A stretch of 64,000 nucleotides of DNA from Trichopria drosophilae (Eukaryota; Arthropoda; Insecta; Hymenoptera; Diapriidae). Location: NCBI GenBank assembly GCA_030407085.1, contig CM059584.1, positions 4,526,001 through 4,590,000 on the forward strand, given 5' to 3'. The stretch's first letter is position 1, and each line of letters starts with the position of its first letter. Under the pieces are notes generated by a model, which did no database searches, was not told the origin of the DNA, and saw only the letters and a list, made by a program, of their open reading frames with translations. The translations under genes and the position numbers were made by a program. Positions 34,216-45,625 of this stretch are shown in pieces.

Positions 34216-35967
34216 GTATTTCAGATATAAAATAAAAATAAAAAATAAATAAATTAAAAACATTTAATATTATAAATTTGAAAGAATTATTTCGTAATAT
34301 TTATTTAAGGGGAGGAGCAAGCCAGAATTTAGGCCTTTATTTTTCTATGTTACAAATTTGTAAATATTGTCATTTGGTACTATTTTCTTTCTCAAATTAA
34401 TGGTATTTAGTAAAAAAAAAATTTTTAATTTTTCCATGATTTGGAATTTTTATTTTTTGAAATATGTAACATATTAATAAATCCATGCGAGAGATTGTTC
34501 AAAATGGACAATTATTTAAAACAGTTGATTGCATTCTGTTTCATTTGTCGGAAATAAGACTTTAACTAACCAACTGGATGTTTCTGTTTATTGTTTATTT
34601 AATACACCAAGAATAAAAATACCTTTCACTTTTGTTTTTTGTCAAAAAATAATGTTGGATGTTGTAAAATGTAAATGCCCTTGCTGAAAAATGTAATTTA
34701 ATTTAAAGAACATGCTCATTTGAAATTGGTAAAATGATTAACGCAAATATTTTTAATGTAATATATATCTGAAAGGAATATCCTCATAATTAATTATATT
34801 TTGAAAATGTTTAATAATGCGGAGTTTCTTAAGGTCAAGAAAAATTCCCCGTAGCATTTAAAAGCACTCTGTTCTCCATTTTAATCGTCATAACGCTGCG
34901 GTAATCAAACAAATTTAACCTCGAGACTTCACCTTCGTTGTACTCTAAGGTAAAATGTCCCATTTCTGAAGTTCTCATTAATCATAATTTTAAAAGATCT
35001 AGCACAAATTTGCAAGTTTTAATTAATATTATTTCAGAATTTTACGTATTTACAAAACGTTTTTGGGATTCATCTGGATACATGTCATTCGAAAACATTT
35101 TCATATAACTACGCATCCTTTGATAATTTCGAATATTCTCAAATGTAGAAATTTAAATTCGTCAAACACCCTTAAAAGACTCGCAGGGAAAACTCGACTT
35201 TTGTTTTCACGTTTATCTCAATTCTGTCAGACCCTCGTTATCAGAATTATATTTCGTAGACCATCACTCTGGTATTTTAAATTAACTAAAACTTTTCAGT
35301 TAGAGCGACGAATAATTTAAATCTGCGAATATTGTAATTTATTGTAGCATGTAAATGGATATTTAATATACATTTTTAAACACGATGGGATACGGTGTCA
35401 CCGCAATTGGCTCAATGAATCTTGATTTTCCAAATTTCGTTGATGGGATTTTTGGATAAAGCATTATTCTCCGAAGCTTTTAAACGAGATACGATATGAT
35501 GTTAATTTTAATTTTAAACGAAATCGTATAAATGTTGATTACATTGTGGTACTGCAGATGAAAAATTTATTTGAAATTAGTAGACCGTTTAAGTCCATGT
35601 TTCTAGCGATCGATTTATTGTTCTGAAACAATAAATAATCCAAATAATCAATATTGCTTAAAATATTTGTATAGAATATTGTTTGAATATTGAAATCCAT
35701 CGATAATTAAATACGTTGCGAGGAATGTTTGAAAATATTTGTAAAATTACTTCAAGTCTTATTTACGATAAAATATTATGTATAATTTAATAATATATTT
35801 TTAATAGCCTATAAATCTAGTTAATGTAAGGAAATTAATATATTGCAGATTATTTAACTGAAATTGATGATGCTGATGGTGTCGAATGTTGATGTTGAAT
35901 GGCATCATTTCAAATATATTATCTTTAAAAGGCTGGCTAATTAATGTCCCTAAATATAAATAAGAAC
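34216..35967 (-). other. Ddr intron B-C, stretch near exon B
   Basis: AT-rich intron; an 85-codon open frame at 35063-35320 (+) has no support. Confidence 0.35.
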
Positions 35968-36313
35968 ACTCTTTTTTAGGTGCATCTCAAAAACCCGACA
36001 TTCAAAAACCAGACATTTCGAAATACAAACATTCAAAAAACACACTACATAAAAAGTGATCTCGGGTAGCCATCATTGAGGTCATTGCAAGGTCATTTCA
36101 AGGTCAAAAATGTTTGACCAAGGGATTAATTCCGTAGGTCATTTGAACGTCAAATCAGTTTGACCCTCGGATTATTTATTAAGCTTACTTAGAATTCAAT
36201 CATTAATTACATTTTCAGAGTATGTACATTTTTAAATATCTGATTTTTTAATGTCTGGATTTTGAAGTGCCTGTTTTGTGATTAGTCGGTTTTTTTGGGG
36301 TGTACCCTCTTTT
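35968..36313. mobile_element. GACATTCAAAAACC word element
   Basis: The left end TTTTTTAGGTGCATCTCAAA is inverse to the right end GGGGTGTACCCTCTTTTTTT. Next to each end lie short arrays of GACATTCAAAAACC (left) and its inverse TGTCTGGATTTTGAA (right). The central part holds six AGGTCA-type half-sites between 36079 and 36165, including an exact TCAAGGTCA (36098-36106). Confidence 0.65.
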
Positions 36314-36813
36314 TTTATATCGATGAAAATTATAATCACTAAACAATCGTAAGGAAGGCATACAAACATAAATATGCGAAAAACAAAGGGATGGCAAACC
36401 TTCAGTTTCGGGATCATTTCAAATACATCAAAAACTATTACGAATTTTTATGATGCATGAACAGCTGTTTGGGTTCAAAAAATTGACAGAAAAGAAAAAA
36501 ATATATTGACGAAAAATATTAAAGTTATGAATGCAGAATAAAAGATGAAATACTAACATTGAACTACTTATGAACAAATTTTTATAACTCATTCAACGAA
36601 CACTACATAACAGCTAAAATCTGATATAAAATTCATAAATAATGATAGCTGTTCTTTTAACGTCATTACTAGTTGGGGTCGTGGTACTCACACCAGAAAG
36701 TTAAAAAAAATGGGGGTGTCCACCTGCAAGCTTCTCCTTACATAATTTAATGTTGTATTTTTCTTATTTAGTTATTTAAGTTAAAGAAGAATATTAATAA
36801 AGTAAAGAATTAC
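36314..36813 (-). other. Ddr intron next to exon B
   Basis: Nothing recognised apart from the exon B donor GTAATT (GT at 36813-36812). Confidence 0.4.
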
Positions 36814-36947
36814 CTGTACATCCCTGGAAAAATAATTGTTGGTGTAGATATGTACGGTGTCGAAGATCCTATTGGTGTCAAAGTTGAACGTAAGCTCCAC
36901 GAAGTTGTCCGGAAAACTATCACGCATCCAAGCGACCCAGCCTGTAC
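36814..36947 (-). CDS. Ddr: Ddr exon B, discoidin-like domain middle
   Basis: This is a 134-base exon with acceptor AACTTTCAG (AG at 36949-36948) and donor CAG then GTAATT. It enters with two bases and leaves in phase 0, matching exon A (phase 1) and exon C (phase 0). It encodes 44 residues starting TGWVAWMRDSFPDNFVEL and ending VHIYTNNYFSRDVQ. The (V)GW-x6-9-(Y/F)(V/I)E(L/M)-F-FD-x2-R pattern and NN(M/Y)F are diagnostic of the DDR discoidin-like domain. The cysteine in the vertebrate VHCNN segment is Thr here. Confidence 0.92.
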
Positions 36948-38516
36948 CTGAAAGTTCATTGAATTTTCAGTTGGTCACTTTTCGTTGTTTTCTCTTTTCC
37001 CAGTAGTGTAATCTCGCTAGAGGATCCGCGTCGCTTGATATAAATTTAACGGGGTTTAGAGGGAAATTTAATGGAAAGAACGCCCATTAGAAATGGAATT
37101 GAGACGGAAGGAAAATTGTCTTGTAGAAATCACAATCTTACTTTCTTGTTATTTTTGCTATGTTAGTACTTGTCATTTGAAAAATTTAATTATCTCTTTC
37201 ATGTCTTATTTTTGTTTTATAAAATTAAAAAAAAATTCAATACTAGAAATTGCGTCCATATGGTTTAGAAGCATTTGTAAGGCATTACTTGTAAATTTTG
37301 TCTTAAGAAGTTAACATTTGATAAGTGAAATAGTTCCAAAATACAAATCCCTTAAATTTGTAACCAATATTATCCATGTCGTATTATATTTAAACTATTG
37401 ATTGTAACTTTTCTTGGATTAAGAAGTAAAGTGTTGGATATTAATTCATCAAAAAATGTACTAAATTAAGATTAAAATTTCAGTCTGGGTCAAAGTATTA
37501 GAAGTTGGCCACATCGAAATGTATTACCAAAAAATCTTCGTGTAATTCGATTACTATTGCTACTGACTGCTAATAATTTAGTTTCCTCATTCTGATTTGA
37601 AGAGAAGATTCCCGAAAATTAAGAATTAGAATGAATTTATTCTTGAAACTAGTATACATTTTAAAAACCTACAGTCTATAAATTCAAATAGAAAATATTT
37701 GAACAAATTACAAAATTTTAACAGAATTAATTTCCAACAAATATATTTCAAAACGCATCCTGCAAACGTTCTCTAAAAATTTCAGAGCATACTTTGTTTT
37801 TTTTCTGAGAACTTTTTGTTCAGCAACATTTTGTCCAAACTCTCCTGTTTTCCGCGAATTTTATCGTTTTTCGAAGACCATTTTTTAAGTGCCGACACTT
37901 ATTTTCAAAACTTTAATATGAAAATTTTAAAGTTTAAGTCTTCAGGATATAATTTCATTACTTAAAGCATGAATTTTAAAAATCTATTTTTAGAATTAAT
38001 CAGATATACGTTTCTATGGTTGCATTTTTCGAAAAATTTATTAAAAATTCTGTTAATTCTACATAAGTTACTCACGAAAACAAATTCTGCAGTTGAACTT
38101 GTTCCAAAGTTGAGAATATGAGAAATTTCTCATGAATTCAGTGGAAATATTGACGGATTTTTCAAGGAGAGTTTCAACATTAGTTTGTAAAGAATTCTGA
38201 ACAGTTCGAAAAAATTTTGAACATTTAAAAGGGTAAGTGGTCCAGCATAAGAAAATAATTCTTTTTTTTTTCAATTAATATTTTGAATTTATTACATTTT
38301 CAATAATTTGTAAAAAATTCTGAAACGGTCTGATATTTGAACCCGAGTATGCTTATTCGTAATCTGTGCATTTTGCACTCTGTTATATGCTAATATAACC
38401 AGCGTTAAATAAGGTTAAGTCACGAGGACGTCCAAATGTCTGTTTTTGATCCTCTTGTGCTGTTTGGGATAGGACAAAAAAATGTTTTGGAAGATGATTT
38501 GAATCATATGTAATAG
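36948..38516 (-). other. Ddr intron A-B, first part
   Basis: AT-rich intron; nothing recognised. Confidence 0.4.
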
Positions 38517-38758
38517 ATCTGAAAATTAATAACTCGACCGCTATCAGATTCTGCATCCCTCTAGCGATTATATGTAGAACTAAATGCCTATTGTTAAAAT
38601 ACACGTTTCATCCCGGTTCCCCTATGTGGACTCATCAGTAAGACTATAGAGGATCAGTATTATTAATTAATATAGTTATTAATTATAGTTAATAATAGTT
38701 CTACATATTATCGCTAGAGGGATGCAGAATCTGATAGTGGTCGAGTTATTAATTTCTC
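38517..38758. repeat. Inverted repeat, ~65-bp arms
   Basis: The left arm (38517-38583: ATTAATAACTCGACCGCTAT, CAGATTCTGCATCCCTCTAG, CGATTATATGTAGAAC) is inverse to the right arm (38697-38758) with about three differences. The loop of about 110 bases contains further TAATTAATATAGTTATTAAT self-complementarity. Confidence 0.8.
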
Positions 38759-39009
38759 CTATATGCAGTCCGAAAAAATTAAATGTTCTGTTTGCGATAA
38801 TAATACACAAACAGGTTATTTTCACTTTTTTTCATATTTAGTGGTTGGCATCAACAACCCAATATTTTAATTAAGCTTTATAATGTTATTTGTTTGTAGT
38901 AAAAGAACCGCAATATCAAGAATCTCATTTTTGACAATTCAAGCGGTTAAGAAAGTAAAATACTTGCTTTAAATGTATATTGTAAGGTTTATTTCTGATA
39001 AAGACGCTA

Positions 39010-39258
39010 AAAAAAATCTGACACGATGGGTCAAATTTGAGAATGAAGTCGTTATCAGCGACTAAAAATAGAAAAGATTCACTACCTCTGATTCAAGTTA
39101 TCTCACAGTAAAATTGTTTTGTTTTGTAATTAATTACTGGACGAATAAAATAAAAAAAAGAACTGGAAATATACACTGCGGATCTCATTGATTTTTAGTC
39201 GCTGAAAATGGATTTGTAGACCAATTTGACTCATTACGTCAGATATTTCACATTCTTT
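39010..39258. repeat. Fold-back repeat with TTTTTAGTCGCTGAAAA arms
   Basis: The left arm (39017-39075: GACACGATGGGTCAAATTTG, TTATCAGCGACTAAAAATAG) is inverse to the right arm (39190-39245: TTTTTAGTCGCTGAAAATGG, CAATTTGACTCATTACGTCA). A related single arm lies at 61546-61625. Confidence 0.65.
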
Positions 39259-39802
39259 TGGTACCAATATTATTATTTATTTTCTCTTAACATCCTGACA
39301 TAATAGGTCAAATTGAGCGAATATCGATTAGATAAACCTCTGATTTAAGTAATCTCCAAACAATTTTTTTGTGGTCCTGTGTGATAAGGTAACGGTTCGA
39401 AATTATTTATAGAAAGTTATAATATTTTCGTAAACTTTTTCTCAAATTCTCAATATCTGAACAAGTTTGAGAATTTTCATCGGACTATTTTTTCCCGTGT
39501 TCTTGCTTGGGCTTTTCTTTTTAACTTTTTGTCATACAACGGTTGTCAACTATAGTGAAAAATGTCCAGTCAAGACTTAATGGGTTAAAATGATTGAATA
39601 TGGCGTAGGTTTTCCGCAAAAATCCCGGAAAATGAGTAAAGCGGTTGCTCGCGGTTGCAGGGATATTCATTTCCTAATAAACATCAGGCGTCCGGGTAAA
39701 AAGCGAATAATCGATGTCGTGGCATGTACGACACGTCCCTACAGATGCGGCAAGCAATTTGCGAACATACATTATGCGGGAGGAAAATGTAGGTGAAATT
39801 AC
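39259..39802 (-). other. Ddr intron next to exon A
   Basis: The part 39590-39800 is richer in GC than most of the intron; the overlapping open frames on both strands there look accidental. The donor of exon A is GTAATT (GT at 39802-39801). Confidence 0.4.
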
Positions 39803-39967
39803 CTCTTCCATATGCGATATCCACTCTGTAATTGTCGGCACCAGTCTCGCCATCGATCAACCGGCCGAGGCCATTGGATAGAATCCCATGTTGCCTGGTA
39901 CCATCGTAGGAGCTGTCGCTGAGTTCCGTGACCGGTGAATCCGGAATGGTGTAGCTTACCACGCCAC
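39803..39967 (-). CDS. Ddr: Ddr exon A, start of discoidin-like domain
   Basis: This is a 165-base exon with acceptor GCATGTTCAG (AG at 39969-39968) and donor GGAAGAG then GTAATT. It is entered with two bases and leaves in phase 1. The segment starts GVVSYTIPDSPVTEL and continues with SSYDGT, NGLGRLIDGETGADNYR and IAYGRG. This corresponds to the start of the second extracellular domain of DDRs (D-G-L-S-Y-x-(A/I)P, YDG, GLGxLxDGxxGxD(D/N)(F/Y)R). The preceding collagen-binding discoidin domain and the signal peptide were not found to its right, so they should lie beyond base 64000, which would make that intron longer than 24 kb. Confidence 0.9.
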
Positions 39968-41531
39968 CTGAACATGCAAGCTTATATTTATTCTAGATGC
40001 GAGTCGACCAGCTACAAGCCGCCTCCTCCGAGCTTTTTCGAGCTTACGCTTTCCAGAAACTACGGTAAATTCCGAGCTTATCCTGTCGTACACCAGCGGC
40101 TCGGAATGAAAGGATGGGGGCGGTTATGACAGGAACCCGGAATACGAGGAAGCCCTCAGGTATGATACAGATGTGATAAAAGATTAAAATTCATTATGAA
40201 TTTTGGTCCATTTTATTATTCGAATCAGGAGATACAAGGCGTAATAAGGGGGACATCCTAAGCTCTGAATAGGTATGAATTATAATCAACATCTGGAATG
40301 AAAAGATGATAATTCAAGGAAAGCGCCTGACCCGTACATAATTGAATGACGTCCGGGATTTCATGCGGTGGCGTTTTAATTAGAGTCGGATGGGTCAGAT
40401 TTGTTGATAAATAGGTAAAGCATTGTTAATTCTATCCGAGTATGAGTATAGGCGTAATTTCGACGTGTTGTAATGTGATTAATTTTCGGAAAAATTATGT
40501 ATTTATCACGATTATTATAAATGGCTTGTTGATACTATTCCCGTTTTTTCAGTGAACAATTAAGACGTTTAGCTAAATATTAATAGTATACAATTGCTAA
40601 AATCATACTTCACAAAGAGGGAAAAAGGTTAAATCAACAATAAAAAACAGACTAAAAAGTTTCGAATGCAATAATATCCGAAATGCTCTGACTTTTTGAA
40701 CTAAAAGGTTATGTGTTTCAAGAGCACAAATCAAAATATCACACACTTAAATGTCTTATGTAAAAATATGCGCACATCACTATTCGCCTTGGAAGGTGGA
40801 ACGAATGCGCCATCTGACAATGAAAACGAATACGACTTAAATAGGGAGAAAATCGTAACAACGTATGGAACAAAGAGCTATATTTTAAATAGCTCCGCAA
40901 AGAGACGTATTTCGATGAGTTGATATTTAGAAGCTAGTTTTAATTTTTTGAAAGCCGAAAATACCGAAATAAAATTTTTTTTCAATTTATTTATTTATTG
41001 TGGATTTAAATAGCTTAAAAAAAATAAAAACTAATGTCCAAATATCAATTTATGGAAAAATATCTTTATATGGCGATATTTGAAAAAGCAAGCCGTTGTT
41101 GCACCTGTTGTTTCAAGGCGAATTAAAATATTACTGAACTAAAACTTATGAACACGTGACAATACCTAACTTGACCGGACCCAACCTAACTGAATTAGAG
41201 GCTTTCTAATAGTTTTATAAAGATAAAGAACTGGAGATATACGGTATAAAAATGTAAATATCACACAAAAGGAATGAAAAATCACTTTGTACTTGGCAAT
41301 TTTTTTATTTTCCATAGTTTTTCGATAACTTGGGTATTTTATACATATAATCGGTTAATATTTACTGTGCGCTGAAAAGTAATGCGTTGAAGAAAAAGTA
41401 TTGTACATATGTTATCTTAAAAATTAGAAATATCAACGCTAATATGGTGTACAATGTACACTTATTTAAAAAGAGTTTTTATTATCGAGAACGTAAAACC
41501 TACTGAAGTTAATGGAGTAATTAACTTCGTA
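39968..41531 (-). other. Ddr upstream intron, proximal part
   Basis: Bases 40000-40140 are locally GC-rich. No gene recognised; the 70-codon frame at 40711-40923 (+) has no support. Confidence 0.4.
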
Positions 41532-42415
41532 CGGCAAAGAACCACAGACTAATTAAATGGAAAAGTGCCCGATCAAATAAATAAACCATGGAAAAATACT
41601 GTTCGAGATATCTTAATAAAAAGTCTCCTAGGTGCCAATCTTGAAAAAACAAGTTTAAGCTGTCGAAAGACCACTTGAACTTAATACATTTTATATTATC
41701 AAATAAGTTAATGTGATTGCAATTATGTATTGTTTGTTATTACTACTATTATTATTATGATTTTCGCTGGTTTTCAACAATAACTTGATATAATCAACGC
41801 AAGCGTATGCAATACCACATTAATTTTTTAGTTTTTGGGTTCTATTCAAAATGCTATGTAGTCTTACTAAACTGCAGTGTAGTTTATGCAATTAAAGAGT
41901 TTTATTTGTGATACACAGGCCGAAAAAAATAGTTGGTTGCACTGAGAGAAAAAAATAGTGAAATCTACTAAAAAATGATTACCTTGTGTAGTAAATGGAC
42001 GGGATAACTATTGCCCACAGTCAAATGAACTATCATATGTAGTAAGAAGTTATACCATCAAAAATGCAGTCAAAATTACTAATCTAAAATCATTTCTACT
42101 ATTTTCTATAGTAAGATATAGAACTTTTTTTTTGAAGAAAGAGGAAGCATAACCTGCTGTTATACGAATGGCAATAAATTCAGATAATATATTTAATATT
42201 AATATTATAATTTAATTTAAAGAGCAATAAAACTTATATACATTTTCAAACGCATTATTTATAACTTTTAATGATATTCCAATCCATAATAAAATTTAAT
42301 AGTCCATAATAAAGTTTATTTGAGAATTTAAAAAACGTTTGGATGCATAATTAGAAAGAACGATTTTTAGTCAAGAAGAAATAGCTAGTGCAGAATTTCT
42401 TTTAAGGAAGTTTAA

Positions 42416-43672
42416 CACTCAGTAGACCGACTGGGTATGCCATACCCGAGCACCTTTTTGAATCCCGCGACATTTTTGCGGGTCGTGATGTAGAGGGCCA
42501 GAACCAGGGGGGGAAAAAACTTTGAAGCCTCCTGAAACTACCCCCACCTTGTGCAAGTCGGTGCGCGTCAAGATCTTGTGGCAGTCGGCGATTTACTTTC
42601 GTTTTTTTGAAAAACGTAATTATTTACACCGATAGCTTCGACATGAAATGTCATCAGTATACGACTGCCAGACGAACAAATCGTTGGCCATTACGAGTTT
42701 TTTATGGCATTCTTGACCAGGCCAACGTCAACAGTTATATTGTATACTATCTGAATGGCAATCCTATACTGAAACGACGTAATTTCATTTTCGAATTGTG
42801 CATATCACTCATTTCTCCTTTACTAATTCGTCGATCTGCGACTCCGAGTCTTCGAATAAAAATTCGATTTATGATAGAAGATTTTGTCCCGCCTGAAAGA
42901 CGCGCCGAGGACCAAGACATCAGGGGTGAAATCCCACAAAACAAAATGTCGAAATATGCTCGCTGTAATTTATGTGCCTCTGATCGTAAAACGCAATATC
43001 GTTGCTTGAAATGTAGACGGCCAATGTGTAAAGAGCACACGGCCAAGGCCTGCGTGGATTGCGTTTCATGTATGTAAATAAATAAAAATAACAATATGTG
43101 ATTCAAAATTAATTTTTACTGCTTCCTCATATATATACTGAGGAAGTAGTAAAAATCCGAGATTGAAAATGACCAAAAATGACCAAAAAACCCGGGGTGC
43201 TTGTGGAAAATCCATTTTAATTGCGAAAGAATTATAAAAAACATTCGTTTTTGCGTTTTTCAAAATTACGAAAAATTGGTCATTTTAAATCTTCAAAAAA
43301 AAAAATACTTTTTGCAGTAAATCAAATAAACGACCATGGATTCATAAAGTTTAGATCCTCAGCTTTCCGAAACCCTACTTATAGGCCACAAAATATTTTT
43401 TTCCCTAAAAATACAGCCTTTTAAAAAAAAAGTGATTTTTTGCAATTTCCGTTTGAGGCATGCTCACTTTTTTTTTAAATATCTTTTTTTGTATTCAATT
43501 TCGGGTATTGTAACTAGTTCCACTGTATTCCTGGAGAATTTCCGTACATTTAAAAAAAAATGTATTAAAATCCGTCACTTCCAACTGGAGATATGGCGCT
43601 TTAAAAAGTTCCGGGGTATGGCATACCCAGTCGGTCTGTACCGGGAGGATCTGAAGGTCGGTCTACTGAGGG
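42416..43672 (+). mobile_element. piggyBac-like element, internally deleted
   Basis: TTAA duplications flank it (42412-42415 and 43673-43676). Terminal repeats are CACTCAGTAGACCGAC (left) and the inverse of CCCTCAGTAGACCGAC (right). A subterminal repeat GACCGACTGGGTATGCC-ATACCC sits directly next to the left end but about 20 bases inside the right end. This asymmetry is typical of piggyBac elements. Length is 1257 bp against about 2.5 kb for complete ones. Confidence 0.93.
42607..43077 (+). pseudogene. piggyBac transposase C-terminal remnant
   Basis: This is an open frame of 156 codons without a convincing start (the first codon is TTG, the first ATG is at 42643). It encodes the end of a piggyBac-type transposase. 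The segment YTDSFDMKCHQYT keeps the two aspartates of the GVDxxDQM motif, which includes the last catalytic Asp of the family. It is followed by RRTNRWPLRVFYGILDQANV and NSYIVY, then the C-terminal cysteine-rich domain (CNLC, CLKC, CKEHT, CVDC). The first two catalytic aspartates and the N-terminal DNA-binding part are missing, so it cannot be an active enzyme, though its ends could still be moved by an intact relative. The stop is TAA at 43075-43077. Confidence 0.9.
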
Positions 43673-45625
43673 TTAAACGCTGAAATCTCGTATCAAACTT
43701 CATGACAAAAAATTGTTCATTACGGTTTTAAAGGATTAAATATTAACACGATATTTATTACCAAATATGTTCTTTTATTCAACGCACATAAACGAAATTT
43801 CTCTAAACTTATATTTAATATATTTTCATTAATTAATATTTATTTTATTACTTTTAATTAATTTTTGAAATAAAATGTAAAATAAACAAATTTTTTAAAT
43901 TAAATAGTAATAATAAAAAATATATATATGTCTGAACTCCAAATGTAATTTTATCCATTCTTCTCTTTTTGTTATTTATATGTATCTTAGACCCCATTCT
44001 GGTATCAACACTTTACTTGTCTCTTCTGGCATCTCCAATAAAAAACATTAAGGCCTATATTTTCCTTTATAACAATTTCCATATATTACATATTATGAAA
44101 TAATAATAATAAATTTTTAAGTTAAACAAAATTCTTTAGTAAATTAAAATTAGAGAAAAATTAGAACTCTGTTGATGAGAAACATTGTTTACGTTTTGAA
44201 ATACGCAAAATATAGAACAAAAATTTTACTTTTAAAAATATCGAGGCACTCGTGCAAGCCCCATTTTGAGAGTATTGATGAAACGTATTCCATTTTTTTA
44301 TATTTGTTCCCTCTTTCTAGTAACTTTCACTCACTTTTATTTATAATACGTTTAAATTATAAATTTCTAGAATGCACCACAACTCTATGCTAATCTCTGC
44401 AGTTGCATGTTTATTGTTTTTCGTTCTGAAACCGACTTCATTTGCTCATGTTTCGGTTTGGACGAAAAAAGGAAAAAATATATTTCTATTGATTGAAATG
44501 GTTTTGTAATCAAGTTAAAATCTAAATTGATAACCATACATAACTTGTCATTTCACTAATATGTAGTAAATTCTACTATTTATTTAGTCCTAACTCTTGC
44601 TACATTGGAGTAGTACAAACAACTATCTGGTAGTACATATTCTACATGAATGATGAAAATGACCAATTGATTATCGACTATTTGTACGACAGTAAATATG
44701 ACTAAATTTTTCTCTCAGTGTGGAGCTACCAGTTAAGTAATAAAATACGGACTAGACATTATTGGTGCTGTTACTACTTAAGTGACTGACTTTATTTCCA
44801 AATAGTAAGAATAACCACGTAAGTAGTAACGGCACCTATAAAAGATGTCTGGCCTGTATTTTACTACTTGTACAGAAGGTCCAACCATCCATTTCTTTTC
44901 GTGCATCTTCATCGCTGTGAAACTATTCCTTTTTTTTGGTAATTTGTTATGATTTGAACAACGCACATAAGATTGTTGCTTTTAACACTCGCTCACAGAA
45001 AAAAAATATGGCAAATCGATGTTTTGTCCGTAACATCGTGCTACCACGACGAAATATAAATAGACTATTTACGTGGTTATTCTTAATATTTAGATAGTAA
45101 AGTCAGCCACTTAGGTAGCAGCAGCATCTATAAATGATATCTAGTTCGTATATTACTACTTAAGTGGTAAATCCAACCATCTATTTTTTCGGTATGTGTA
45201 TCTCAAATAAAACTCAAGTTTAATTCCACAAACTATAGGCTGCAGTTTAGTTACACTACACATCAATTTGAATAAAACCCAAAAACTAAAAAAATTAAAT
45301 GGTATTGTATATGCTTATGTTGATTATATCGAGTTATTGTTTATATTGGAATTACATCCAGCGAAAATCATAATAATAATAATAATAGTAATAATAAAAA
45401 ATAATAAAAATAACAATAAATAATACATAATTGCAATTACATTCACCAATTTGATTTTATCAGATGTATTTAGTTCAAGTGGTCTTGCAACAGCTTAAAC
45501 TTGCTTTTTCAAGGTTGGCACCATGGAGACTTTTTATCAAGAAATCCCAAAAATTATTTTCCCATAGTTTCTTTTTTATTTGACCGGGGCCACTTTAGCA
45601 TTTAATTAGTGCGTGAGCCTTTGTT

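Larger units (their letters stand above)
41940..44720. mobile_element. CACTGAGAGAAAAA element (CACTA-like)
   Basis: Ends are CACTGAGAGAAAAAAATAG (left) and TTTTTCTCTCAGTG (right). The subterminal 150-200 bases on each side carry many TAGTAAAT/TACTACT words. By comparison with the intact right arm of the host palindrome, the insertion duplicated TG (41938-41939 and 44721-44722). CAC-type terminus, a duplication of about 2 bp and subterminal short repeats recall the CACTA/EnSpm superfamily, but no transposase is present. It contains the piggyBac derivative at 42416-43672. Confidence 0.6.
41532..45625. repeat. Large palindrome hosting nested elements
   Basis: The left arm (41532-41939, continuing at 44721-44845) is inverse to the right arm (about 45060-45625). 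Matched landmarks are ACTAATTAAATG at the outer ends, TAAAAAGTCTCC, AAGTTTAAGCTGT, AAGACCACTTGAACT, a TAATAATAA microsatellite with its inverse, CCCAAAAACTAAAAAA, GAAAAAAATAG(A/T)TGGTTG, AATAACCACGTAA. Removing the inserted element leaves a palindrome of about 1.3 kb. The inner part is made of AAGTAGTAA/TTACTACTT words. Confidence 0.8.

Noticed and set aside
42747..43106. 119-codon open frame on the minus strand
   Set aside because: Antisense shadow of the piggyBac transposase remnant.
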